Below are positions 26,760 to 34,828 of a DNA stretch of 64,000 nt, piece by piece. The stretch comes from Candidatus Geothermarchaeum rappei (GTDB taxonomy: Archaea > Thermoproteota > Nitrososphaeria > Geothermarchaeales > JDFR-13): NCBI GenBank assembly GCA_002011085.2, contig MTMB02000001.1:477820-541819 (forward strand). The letters are read 5' to 3'. The notes under the pieces were generated by a model, which was given only the letters and a program-made list of their open reading frames with translations, did no database searches and had not been told where the DNA came from. Numbering within the stretch: the first letter of the stretch is position 1; every line of letters starts with the position of its first letter. The translations under genes and the position numbers were made by a program.

Positions 26760-27863
26760 GAATCTCACATAGAGAGTTGAAAGTGGTATAACAACCTCAA
26801 TAGTATAGCTATCCCGATAACTCCGAATCTCACATAGAGAGTTGAAAGCCATGGCTTACCAGTCGTCCTCCAACGCCAATAGACATAGAATCTCACATAG
26901 AGAGTTGAAAGCGTGAATAAAATGGATCTGGATGTATATAGATGTTAAATGCAGAATCTCACATAGAGAGTTGAAAGTCTCCTCATCAACCCTGATAAAA
27001 ATTTGAAAAGGAAGTTTGAATCTCACATAGAGAGTTGAAAGTGCAAGGGGACATATCGGATAAAGATTATAGAGAAACAGAATCTCACATAGAGAGTTGA
27101 AAGAGCAGGACTTTCGAGCCAATGTTGTTTATTGTCAGTATTTTGAATCTCACATAGAGAGTTGAAAGTTATCTATCATCCACCTGGTCGTAAAAGGCAA
27201 ATTAGCCTCAGAATCTCACATAGAGAGTTGAAAGATTATGCTTGCAATCGGTTGAATAGCAAATGATCTTGACTGTGAATCTCACATAGAGAGTTGAAAG
27301 TTGTTCACCTTAGAAGCCTTTGCTCCAATGATATATCAGAATCTCACATAGAGAGTTGAAAGTTGTGATAGTTGACTTATTACCTGGCTAGTCTTCTTCG
27401 AATCTCACATAGAGAGTTGAAAGATTATGCTTGCAATCGGTTGAATAGCAAATGATCTTGACTGTGAATCTCACATAGAGAGTTGAAAGTTGGAGATAGC
27501 TTCAGAGCCATTGAAACAAACAATCAGAATCTCACATAGAGAGTTGAAAGTGCTATTGACTTCTCCCTTCTCTATAAAGGCACAGGAATCTCACATAGAG
27601 AGTTGAAAGACATATAAGTAAGGGGATAATCTCATATAGAGAGGCTAGTATGAATCTCACATAGAGAGTTGAAAGTAGCTGGATATGTAGCCCGTGTTAT
27701 CACTTGATACGGAATCTCACATAGAGAGTTGAAAGTTGGGACGTTTATCACGGTTCGGTCCTTCACTTCCCAATCACGAATCTCACATAGAGAGTTGAAA
27801 GGTATTTGGTTATCTCAGTCTCATCCAAGACATGGTAATGAATCTCACATAGAGAGTTGAAAG
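26760..27863 (+). CRISPR. CRISPR array 2: 18 repeats, 17 spacers
   Basis: Eighteen copies of the array 1 repeat, same orientation, spacers about 36-45 bases. One spacer occurs twice, at 27235-27276 and 27424-27465, separated by two unrelated spacers. The spacer at 27610-27651 contains AATCTCATATAGAGAG, which resembles the repeat itself. The array runs into a 285-bp gap before the type III operon. Confidence 0.98.
27610..27651 (+). repeat. Array 2 spacer that resembles the CRISPR repeat
   Basis: Inside this 42-base spacer, 27628-27643 reads AATCTCATATAGAGAG, 15 of 16 identical to repeat positions 2-17. It is flanked by 18 and 8 other bases, and the true repeats on both sides are intact, so it is not an ordinary array unit. 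Confidence 0.85.
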
Positions 27864-28034
27864 CTTCTGGGTTGGCACATTAGGTTTCAGAGCATTATTA
27901 AGGTTATGTGGAAATCTATTAGTAATAATTTGGTTATTAATGGTTTCATCATCACCATAGATTCTATACAAACTAATATGTTAAGGTTATTTTATGTCTG
28001 AGATGGATAAAATAAAATGTGTTTAAGTTGGAAA

Positions 28035-28085
28035 TAATATCGTTTTTATTTTATTCTTTAAACGATATTAATCCTTATTTTTTTT
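28035..28085 (+). terminator. Inverted repeat plus T tract after array 2
   Basis: TAATATCGTTT (28035-28045) pairs perfectly with AAACGATATTA (28060-28070), followed by TCCTTA and eight Ts (28078-28085). It could end the array 2 transcript, or be an operator of the type III operon; the T tract favours termination. Confidence 0.45.
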
Positions 28086-28102
28086 ATTGTTTAAATATCT
28101 CT

Positions 28103-28129
28103 AATCACAATATAAAATTTATAGTGATT
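28103..28129. promoter_or_regulatory. 27-bp dyad around the TATA-like core of the type III operon
   Basis: AATCAC at the left is matched by GTGATT at the right, and the interior TATAAAATTTATA is nearly self-complementary. It ends 19 bases before the ATG of the first operon gene. A dyad placed over the TATA box is the classical geometry for an archaeal repressor or activator site. The regulator is not identified; the CARF-wHTH protein in the same island is a candidate. Confidence 0.45.
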
Positions 28130-28148
28130 AATCCTCAGGTGGTTATTA

Positions 28149-28529
28149 ATGATATCTGGGGAGGCTATACCTAAAAAAATTTATGATATGGCCGTTGAAG
28201 CCGGGACTTCTCTGAAGAAATATGGTGTTAAGAAGGATCAGTTAGAGAAACTTATTCAAGTATACCTAAACTCCTCCGATAGGGTTAGTAGCCTAATGGA
28301 TCTTATTGTGTTCGTCTCTAGACAGGTGGGTAGGGGTCCGATGAAAATGGATCCGGCTAAGATTATTGTTAAACACCTTAATGAATTCAGAGAAAAATAT
28401 GGCCATGACCCAAATCTCCTCGATTTTATAGTTCAAAAATACCTTTATTTGACAAAATGGGTTTACGAATCTGAGGTTAAGAGATTCATTAGGAAATTTG
28501 ATGAGTTCGTTATTGAGGTATTAAGATAG
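28149..28529 (+). CDS. Type III small subunit, Csm2/Cas11-like
   Basis: A 126-residue, wholly helical, charged protein (VDLIVFVSRQVGRG-like helices, KYLYLTKWVYESEVKRFIRK). Size, helical content and position at the head of a type III operon just before a Csm3-like gene fit the Csm2/Cas11 small subunit that lines the inner filament of the complex. Small subunits are poorly conserved, so the assignment rests on context. ATG is preceded by AGGTGG at a six-base spacing and by a dyad-flanked promoter. It is the first gene of a run of nine overlapping or nearly touching genes. Confidence 0.65.
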   Translation: MISGEAIPKKIYDMAVEAGTSLKKYGVKKDQLEKLIQVYLNSSDRVSSLMDLIVFVSRQVGRGPMKMDPAKIIVKHLNEFREKYGHDPNLLDFIVQKYLYLTKWVYESEVKRFIRKFDEFVIEVLR

Positions 28530-28546
28530 GGGGTTGGTGATTATAG

Positions 28547-29266
28547 TTGACGTATGGGGATCTAGATACTTTGGATATTCTGAATATTATTAAGCTGAAG
28601 ATCGAGGTTATATCTCCTCTATCCATAAAGGCGGGAAGCAGCATTGTAGGTCCTATTGATAACCCCATTGTACGGTTGGGAGGGAAGCCTTTTATCCCTG
28701 GTAGTAGTTTAAAGGGTGTATTAAGAAGTATTGTGGAGAAAATCGCCGGGTCAATGGATTTAGAGTTGCCTGATAAACCATGTAACATTTTAGGTGAGGT
28801 TGATACCGAACGTAATAGAATGGATAAAATGGGGAAGGAATATCGTCCATGTGTAGTATGTAGGATCTTCGGTGGTCCCACATACGCTTCACATATCTAT
28901 GTTTATGACATGCTACCTGTTAACTATAATGTTGAGGAAAGGGTCCGAGTAGCCATAAGTAGGGTTACTGGTAGTGTAGAAAAGGGGCCTTTCAAAGAGG
29001 AGTATGTAACTCCCGGGTCAGTTTTTAGGGGGGAGATACATATAGTAAATATCGATCTCACTTCCGACTCTATTGAGGCCCAATTGTTTAACAGTGCTAT
29101 TCAGATGTTGAACAAAGGCTTGGTTTCTTTAGGAAGTAACAAGAGTATTGGCATGGGTAGGATCAAGGTCTCTATTGAATCTGTGAAGAAAGCCTATTTA
29201 TCTAAGGGTATGGTGAGGGAAGAAGATATTACAGATGAATTCCTTAGGTGTCTTGGAAATGGATGA
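28547..29266 (+). CDS. RAMP protein, Csm3-like Cas7 with intact catalytic Asp
   Basis: Backbone subunit of the type III complex. The 239-residue product shows KAGSSIVGPIDNPIVRLGGK followed by PFIPGSSLKGVLRS, the Csm3 core in which the Asp of IDNPI aligns with the target-cleaving Asp of Csm3 (VDSPV-type). A CVVCRIFGG motif (about 101-109) and the late SLGSNKSIGMGRIKV glycine-rich segment are also family marks. Starts at TTG 28547 after a GGGGG..GGTG site. It is the RAMP of this operon that most resembles canonical Csm3 and probably cuts target RNA at 6-nt intervals. Confidence 0.88.
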   Translation: MTYGDLDTLDILNIIKLKIEVISPLSIKAGSSIVGPIDNPIVRLGGKPFIPGSSLKGVLRSIVEKIAGSMDLELPDKPCNILGEVDTERNRMDKMGKEYRPCVVCRIFGGPTYASHIYVYDMLPVNYNVEERVRVAISRVTGSVEKGPFKEEYVTPGSVFRGEIHIVNIDLTSDSIEAQLFNSAIQMLNKGLVSLGSNKSIGMGRIKVSIESVKKAYLSKGMVREEDITDEFLRCLGNG

Positions 29267-30122
29267 GATAAACTGGTATAGGCATGACATCATCTATAGA
29301 CTTTGTATGATGTCTTTAAAACTGAGGAACATATCTGCAATACGCATTGGAGCCAGTAAGGAGGATGTGCTGTTCTCACCTGTCAACCTACCTATTATTA
29401 GGATAATGTTGGGGGATAATATAACTCCATATATTCCAGGCAGTAGTATTAAGGGTGTCTTCAGGAATGTTATAGAAAACATATTAGTGGATAGTGGCCA
29501 CAGAGATGGAAAACTTGAGTCTGAAGATCATGTTATGAAAATCTCCCAAATGATTTCAAGCCTTTATAAGGAGAACCGATCGTATTCTACCGAGGAGGTC
29601 TTGAAGCTGGTTTCTAGATTCGGCTTAGTGTCAAAAGTATTTGGAGCCCCCTCTTACTCGTCGCTGATAGAATTTAGTGACTTTTATCCTGCGAATAATG
29701 TAAAAATAAAAACAGGGGTTAGAGACGGGGTAGCTATAGAGAGGAGGTATGGGAGTGTGAAACATTTTTATAAAGTAGAGTATATCGAGCCAGGTTCGGT
29801 TTTCGAAGGAACAATATTGATTAAAAATCCTCCCAATTACGTTATAGGTATGGTATTCGACGTAATCCATAATTATATTAACACCGGCTTAGTAAGGCTT
29901 GGCGGTTTTAAGAGTAAAGGTTTTGGAAAAGTGGAGATGGAAGTATATTCTGTGGATATCAGGTTATTAAAGAATGCCGTGTTATCCCAGGTGGATAAAG
30001 AGACTCTAAACCCGCTTGATAAATTCGATAAAGAGATATTTTTTGATAGAGAGGATCTGGAGTCCTTTATAGATTCTTCAATAGAGGTTTGGCGTAGCTA
30101 TGTCGAGGAAAATCGAGATTAA
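29259..30122 (+). CDS. RAMP protein, Cas7-like, catalytic Asp replaced by Asn
   Basis: A second Cas7-type subunit of about 287 residues. The core reads AIRIGASKEDV...SPVNLPIIR then YIPGSSIKGVFRNV, with VFGAPSYSS and the C-terminal LGGFKSKGFGKVEM glycine loop. Where Csm3 has Asp in the pre-PGSS loop this protein has Asn (PVNLPII), so it may be structural without target RNA cleavage. The ORF track starts at 29235, but ATG 29259, overlapping the previous stop and preceded by AGGTG, is more likely. It overlaps the next gene by 23 bases. Confidence 0.83.
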   Translation: MDEINWYRHDIIYRLCMMSLKLRNISAIRIGASKEDVLFSPVNLPIIRIMLGDNITPYIPGSSIKGVFRNVIENILVDSGHRDGKLESEDHVMKISQMISSLYKENRSYSTEEVLKLVSRFGLVSKVFGAPSYSSLIEFSDFYPANNVKIKTGVRDGVAIERRYGSVKHFYKVEYIEPGSVFEGTILIKNPPNYVIGMVFDVIHNYINTGLVRLGGFKSKGFGKVEMEVYSVDIRLLKNAVLSQVDKETLNPLDKFDKEIFFDREDLESFIDSSIEVWRSYVEENRD

Positions 30123-31068
30123 AAGGATAAAGCCTAAGGACAGAATAATATCCAGTTTAGACGGTAAAGTTCTGTACATTGATATAGGAGCTGTAGTGGC
30201 CGATGAGAGTGTTGTCTCCGTTGGAGGAGTATCCGAATATCTTTCCCCCGAAGCTGTCAAAGAATATATTTATCGTGGCGTTGAGAGTAGAAAGATTTTC
30301 GATAAGAGCCCTGAATCCATAATACATGAGATAAGAAGGCTTTTTGAGAGAATCCCTAGGAGGAGGGTGGCCTCAGGTTTTTTCAGAACAGGGGGGCGAT
30401 ACGCTATTCCTGGGACTGCTTTTAAGGGTGCGGTCAGGTCGAGAGTAGAATATAAGTTTATTCCTAAATCATGTGGAGAAGGTGTCTATAAGAGCCCTTC
30501 ATGTTACTCTGTTTTTGGGAATGTACGGACTAAATCCAAGAGGCACATGAAGTTTTATAGGGTCGATGAATCTATAAAAAGATATCCCTGTAGATACGAC
30601 AATAAACAATTTAGATCAGTCTGTCTAGTTTGCGATCTATTTGGGGCTCCTAAATTAGCTTCCCGAGTACTTTTCTCCGACCTTATAATGTCCCATGGGA
30701 AGGTTGAGAGGCTTGATGTAGGTAGGTTTATAAAAGATGTTGAAGTCGCTCTTCCAAAGTCGGAGTTTAAAGGATCCATAGTAGGCTATAACATGAGCAT
30801 GGAAGATGCTGGCATATTATTTCTGGGGTTGGAGGCCTACACCAATCGAAGAATACTGTTGGGTAGATATAAATATAGGACTCTCGAGACCCCTATCCAA
30901 TATAGAGGCAAGAGATTTCGATTCGGCATTGTGGAGATTAAAATTAACAAAATTGTATATGGGGGGAGAGAGCGGGGAGTAAATAAATTTATCGAAGAGG
31001 CTAGGAAGGAGATTATCAAGTATGTTGATGAAGGTTTTCTAGACATAGATATAGGTGTTGTCTCATGA
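30100..31068 (+). CDS. RAMP protein, Csm5/Cas7-like, with Cys pairs
   Basis: A 322-residue RAMP with a short leading region, then GFFRTGGRYAIPGTAFKGAVRS, which is the GxxKG-type RNA-binding core. Cysteines CGEGVY...SCYSVFG and VCLVCDLFGAPKLASRV suggest a zinc-binding thumb, as in Cas7 and Csm5. The length and position at the end of the first RAMP run fit a Csm5-like subunit capping the 3' end, but a further Cas7 paralogue is equally possible. Its last bases overlap the ATG of the following small gene. Confidence 0.8.
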   Translation: MSRKIEIKRIKPKDRIISSLDGKVLYIDIGAVVADESVVSVGGVSEYLSPEAVKEYIYRGVESRKIFDKSPESIIHEIRRLFERIPRRRVASGFFRTGGRYAIPGTAFKGAVRSRVEYKFIPKSCGEGVYKSPSCYSVFGNVRTKSKRHMKFYRVDESIKRYPCRYDNKQFRSVCLVCDLFGAPKLASRVLFSDLIMSHGKVERLDVGRFIKDVEVALPKSEFKGSIVGYNMSMEDAGILFLGLEAYTNRRILLGRYKYRTLETPIQYRGKRFRFGIVEIKINKIVYGGRERGVNKFIEEARKEIIKYVDEGFLDIDIGVVS

Positions 31069-31373
31069 GCGCTACTAGAATCGATAAAGATGAATTAAAT
31101 AGTCTTTTAAAGAAGGGATGTGGTAAGGCACTAGTATATTCTGTGGATCTTAGTGTAGCAATTAAAATGGTTGGGGACATAGATCCGGACAAGGATTTCC
31201 ACATGGTAATATTCCTAGATAAGGATGATGTAGGACATGCCATCTATAAATATAATGGGCTATTCTATCATGTCATTTTAAGTAGTGAGTTCCTAAATGC
31301 TTTTGTAAACAGGTCTTTTATAGCCGGTAAAGGTAAAAACATGAGGATTAAGGAGTTTTTAAGGGAGGGGTAG
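31065..31373 (+). CDS. Unrecognised 102-aa protein in the type III operon
   Basis: I do not recognise this family. The 102-residue protein alternates helices and strands (GKALVYSVDLSVAIKMVGDI, FHMVIFLDKDDVGHAIYKYN, LFYHVILSSEFLNAF) and ends with a basic tail GKGKNMRIKEFLREG. It has no RAMP glycine loop. The ATG overlaps the previous stop (ATGA) and the stop is one base before the ATG of cas10, so it is translationally coupled to both neighbours and very probably belongs to the complex. Candidates are a second small subunit, a chaperone for Cas10, or an accessory regulator; none is demonstrated. Confidence 0.7.
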   Translation: MSATRIDKDELNSLLKKGCGKALVYSVDLSVAIKMVGDIDPDKDFHMVIFLDKDDVGHAIYKYNGLFYHVILSSEFLNAFVNRSFIAGKGKNMRIKEFLREG

Positions 31374-31374
31374 A

Positions 31375-34203
31375 ATGAGTGCAATAACTATTCACCCGAC
31401 TTATTTGGTAAAAGGGTTTGTCATCCCTATTAGAGAGGATAAAAAGCCCAGCTATACCTATGTATTTGATGGAAATAGACGTAAAACGTTATATAACGCC
31501 TTGTCGAAAATCCTAGAAACACTCCTTAAATTCTATGTTGATAAGAAGAAGGTAGATGGATTATCATCCGCAGAGGAGCTTGTTGAGTTTACAAACCTCG
31601 TCTACCTCGTCCTTAGAAATTCATTATATAAGGGAATACAGGGAGGCGTCATACCATCGCCCTCGACAATATTCATCGGGTGGTATATATATAGGGCCGT
31701 CGAAGGGGCTGACGCCCCTCCCTTATACACCTCTGAGGGAATCAGACATTTAATTGATACGAAGAAGGGCGATATTTTTCTGGTCGACATATTATATAAA
31801 AAATATGATGAGCTTATTACTCTACTGAATAACTCGATAGATACCTATAAAGATCTCGATTCTCTCCTCGATGACCTTCTATTCTTTCCTGCCGACTCTA
31901 GAGTAGGATCTAATACATCTAGTCTATTGATCCACACTATAATGGTGGGAGGCCTAGCGTTATCCCTTTATCTCGAGAGTGTTTCCTCTCCAGCTAATAG
32001 AGATCTAGCTTATCTAAAGGTGTTATCCCTATTCCATGATGTAGGTAAGTTATTGAGCATTAGACATCACGAGTCTATATCCGCAGGGTTTATAAAGAAG
32101 CTTTTTGGAAATGTGGTCAAAAAAGGCTCAGAAGCTGATGCTGTAATCGAGGAAGTTGTTGAGACCCTGGCTAACAAAGATTCGTTGTTTAGGAGGAAGG
32201 AACTATATAAGTTCTATAAAGATGCTGATCGAATGGCTGCGGCAGCAGATAGGATGAAGAATCTAGTCAAGATACTATTAAGTGATAAAAGTAAGAAGAG
32301 GCTATATGAGATGATTAGCCGCAAGCTCGGTGGTGACATAGGGTTTGACGAGGGTTTTGAGAAGATATTTACTGACATGAGTTTCTGGGATGAGATTTCA
32401 CGTGATGTTGATCTTTATCGGGAGTTGACAGAGGACTTTTGTCTAAACGCCTCTAAAGTAGGGGAGGTCCATGGGTATGTAGATAAAGATGTATTATCCA
32501 ATGATGTAGAGGCAGTTTTCATAGATATCCAGTCGATACAGAGTTACGTTAGGAGTAGCGATATACGCAGCATGATAGGGGGTAGCTTCCTCATAGATAT
32601 GATAATATATGCCTCCATACCTGAGTATATCATGGACAATCTGGATCTGGGTATTGAAAATATATGGCTTAACGGAGGTGGGAACCTTCTATTAACCGTC
32701 CCCAAAAAACTTGTGGATATGCTAAGCGATAATCTAGCTAAAATGATTAGGAATGCGTATTATATAGATCTCTCTATAGCATCTTCTCCTTTATATAGTG
32801 ATTTAAGACTTATATTTGATACTCTCGGGACACGGCATAAGGAGTTGAAGCACACAAAAATCAGTGGAGTAGGCATATATCCCTCTTTTGAGGAGAAGTG
32901 TGGATTATGTGTAAATAGACCCGCTACAAAACCATTGAAAAAAGATGTTGAAATATATGTGTGTGATACCTGTAAGCTTAAATACGATGTGGGAAGTGTT
33001 TTACATTTTTGGTCTAAAGTAGGGAGAATAACCACCCTATTTGGTCAAGAAAATATATTTGAACAACTTAAATCTCTGGATGAGGCACGTAGACTAGACT
33101 TTATGGAGTTAATCGCTAATGGCACTTTAGACCCAAAGAATCTATCCAGGGAGGCCATGAACATTGCGATGGTCAAGTTTGACGGGGCTTTAATAGGTCT
33201 CTTAAGCTCTTCTTCCCTATCTCTCACAGACTCTTTTGAGAGAAGCGTTAGGATTGATATGGCTGTTAAAGAGAGTATAAATAAGTTTCTAGACTATGTA
33301 AGAGATAATATAGACGGTGGTCTATATGCTTCAATACTCCTGGGTATCATATATGTAGGTGGAGATGATGGGGCCATTATTATGCCTTCATATATCGCTC
33401 CCTTCTTTACAGTCTATGTTGCCAATGAATATTATTTAAACATGGGAGGTAAGTCGGTATTATCCTTCTCCATCATAGGTGTAAAATACAAGCATCCTGT
33501 TTATCATCTTTATCAAGCAGCTTCATACCTACTTGATTCACACGGTAAAAAATTAAACAGAGGAGAGTTGGAGCTGGAGCATGTGTATGATATAAGATAT
33601 AAGGTATACAACGAGTTGTACAATGAAAAAATACTTGAATACGGTGGGTTCAGAGGGTCGCTTGCCTTCTACGCGTCAGACACAGGCATAGTATCTACCG
33701 AAACTCTAGAAAACATCCTTCTTTCACTAGAAAAGGATAGATCAAGTATCCAATACTCTACACCCTATTTAATATCTGATGATGAAGTTAGAAGTATATT
33801 TAAACTGTTTACAACGGTATCAAAGGCAATAGATGCAGATAGTGTCATCGACAATATACAGGAAATAAGTTTAGATAAAATAGGTAGGTTGATAAAAAAC
33901 CTACAAAGATCATTCACAAAGGTTAAACATGGGCGTGCGGAGCAAGGGGCTTTAAAGAGACTCAAAGAGGTTAAAAAAAGGTTGTTTAACTCTGTAAGTA
34001 TTAGGATTGCTTATTCAAAAGATATTAGAAGTAGGGTGATCCACTCGATCTCATATGTCTCTAATGTTGATGACATCGAGTCGGTGTTTGGAATCAACGA
34101 TCTTAAAAACATCATCATAAGCCACAAGGATTTTCTAGGGCTATGCTCTGCCGACCTGCTTTTAATGCTTAAACTTACCGGAGGTGGGTTAGGTGGGATA
34201 TAA
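31375..34203 (+). CDS. cas10: Cas10 (Csm1-type) with HD nuclease and GGDD cyclase
   Basis: Large signature subunit of type III complexes. The 942-residue product has an N-terminal HD domain (His-Asp 221-222 in SLFHDVGKLLSIRHHES), a first palm domain with FIDIQSIQSYV and NGGGN, a zinc ribbon C509GLC512...C530DTC533, and a second palm with IYVGGDDGAIIM (GGDD at 662-665). All motifs look intact, so both single-strand DNase and cyclic-oligoadenylate synthesis are expected. The last about 170 residues are helical (domain 4). It overlaps the next RAMP gene by 11 bases. The presence of two CARF proteins downstream supports an active cyclase. Confidence 0.95.
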   Translation: MSAITIHPTYLVKGFVIPIREDKKPSYTYVFDGNRRKTLYNALSKILETLLKFYVDKKKVDGLSSAEELVEFTNLVYLVLRNSLYKGIQGGVIPSPSTIFIGWYIYRAVEGADAPPLYTSEGIRHLIDTKKGDIFLVDILYKKYDELITLLNNSIDTYKDLDSLLDDLLFFPADSRVGSNTSSLLIHTIMVGGLALSLYLESVSSPANRDLAYLKVLSLFHDVGKLLSIRHHESISAGFIKKLFGNVVKKGSEADAVIEEVVETLANKDSLFRRKELYKFYKDADRMAAAADRMKNLVKILLSDKSKKRLYEMISRKLGGDIGFDEGFEKIFTDMSFWDEISRDVDLYRELTEDFCLNASKVGEVHGYVDKDVLSNDVEAVFIDIQSIQSYVRSSDIRSMIGGSFLIDMIIYASIPEYIMDNLDLGIENIWLNGGGNLLLTVPKKLVDMLSDNLAKMIRNAYYIDLSIASSPLYSDLRLIFDTLGTRHKELKHTKISGVGIYPSFEEKCGLCVNRPATKPLKKDVEIYVCDTCKLKYDVGSVLHFWSKVGRITTLFGQENIFEQLKSLDEARRLDFMELIANGTLDPKNLSREAMNIAMVKFDGALIGLLSSSSLSLTDSFERSVRIDMAVKESINKFLDYVRDNIDGGLYASILLGIIYVGGDDGAIIMPSYIAPFFTVYVANEYYLNMGGKSVLSFSIIGVKYKHPVYHLYQAASYLLDSHGKKLNRGELELEHVYDIRYKVYNELYNEKILEYGGFRGSLAFYASDTGIVSTETLENILLSLEKDRSSIQYSTPYLISDDEVRSIFKLFTTVSKAIDADSVIDNIQEISLDKIGRLIKNLQRSFTKVKHGRAEQGALKRLKEVKKRLFNSVSIRIAYSKDIRSRVIHSISYVSNVDDIESVFGINDLKNIIISHKDFLGLCSADLLLMLKLTGGGLGGI

Positions 34204-34828
34204 CATTAAATTAACAGTAGTCGGAAAGACTAGAAAGCTATTAAATATAGGGGGGCCAGTAATAGATCCTTCTAGAGGGGACAATCCATTCTATAGAATA
34301 ATAGATTCTGAAGGAGAATCTTATTTATATATACCAGGGAGTACATTAAAAGGCGTTCTTAGAAAGTCTGCTTTGAAAGTCGCTGGGTTATTGGGTTATA
34401 AAGTGGGGTTTAGTGTACATCCGGATATTATGGATCACGAGGATATTGTCTCAAAGGTTTTTGGAGCACCGGGGCTAAAAAGTAAGATAATAGTGTCGGG
34501 AGCATTATTAAGTGAAATGAGTATAGTGCCGGAAATCTATACACATATCAGAGTCGATGAAAAGACTGGTATTGTAGACGAAGGAGCCTTGTTTGAACGT
34601 GAGTATCTGCCTATAGGTACATCTTTTGAATTCGAGATAAATGGTTATGACATGGATATTGAGGAAGCTAGGCTATTGCTGGCTGCTTTATATGAGATGC
34701 GATACGAGAAGCTGGGTAGAGGGGGTTTAATTGAAGTCTCACTTAGGAAGACGGGCTGCCATATCCCAAATGAATTGTTGGGAGATGATGTTGTGAGGAT
34801 GATATATGATGAACTTGCTAAGGAATAA
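34193..34828 (+). CDS. Small RAMP protein, Cas7-like
   Basis: A 211-residue RAMP with a minimal Cas7 fold: LLNIGGPVIDPSRGDNPFYR then YIPGSTLKGVLRKSALK, VFGAPGLKSKIIVSG, and a late YEKLGRGGLIEV glycine segment. The DNP before the PGST core aligns with the catalytic Asp of Csm3, so it may cut target RNA. Start is GTG 34193 inside the end of cas10, with GAGGTGGG upstream. The next RAMP starts 23 bases before its stop. Confidence 0.82.
   Translation: MGYNIKLTVVGKTRKLLNIGGPVIDPSRGDNPFYRIIDSEGESYLYIPGSTLKGVLRKSALKVAGLLGYKVGFSVHPDIMDHEDIVSKVFGAPGLKSKIIVSGALLSEMSIVPEIYTHIRVDEKTGIVDEGALFEREYLPIGTSFEFEINGYDMDIEEARLLLAALYEMRYEKLGRGGLIEVSLRKTGCHIPNELLGDDVVRMIYDELAKE

Larger units (their letters stand above)
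27864..28148. other. Gap between array 2 and the type III operon with two inverted repeats
   Basis: No gene is visible. It holds an 11-bp perfect inverted repeat followed by a T8 run, and a 27-bp near-palindrome over a TATA-like core, both listed separately. AGGTGG at 28137-28142 is the ribosome site of the first operon gene. Confidence 0.6.

Noticed and set aside
27628-27643. Reading the repeat-like stretch in the array 2 spacer as a decayed CRISPR repeat
   Set aside because: The flanks would be spacers of only 18 and 8 bases, while the intact repeats on both sides are at normal distance.
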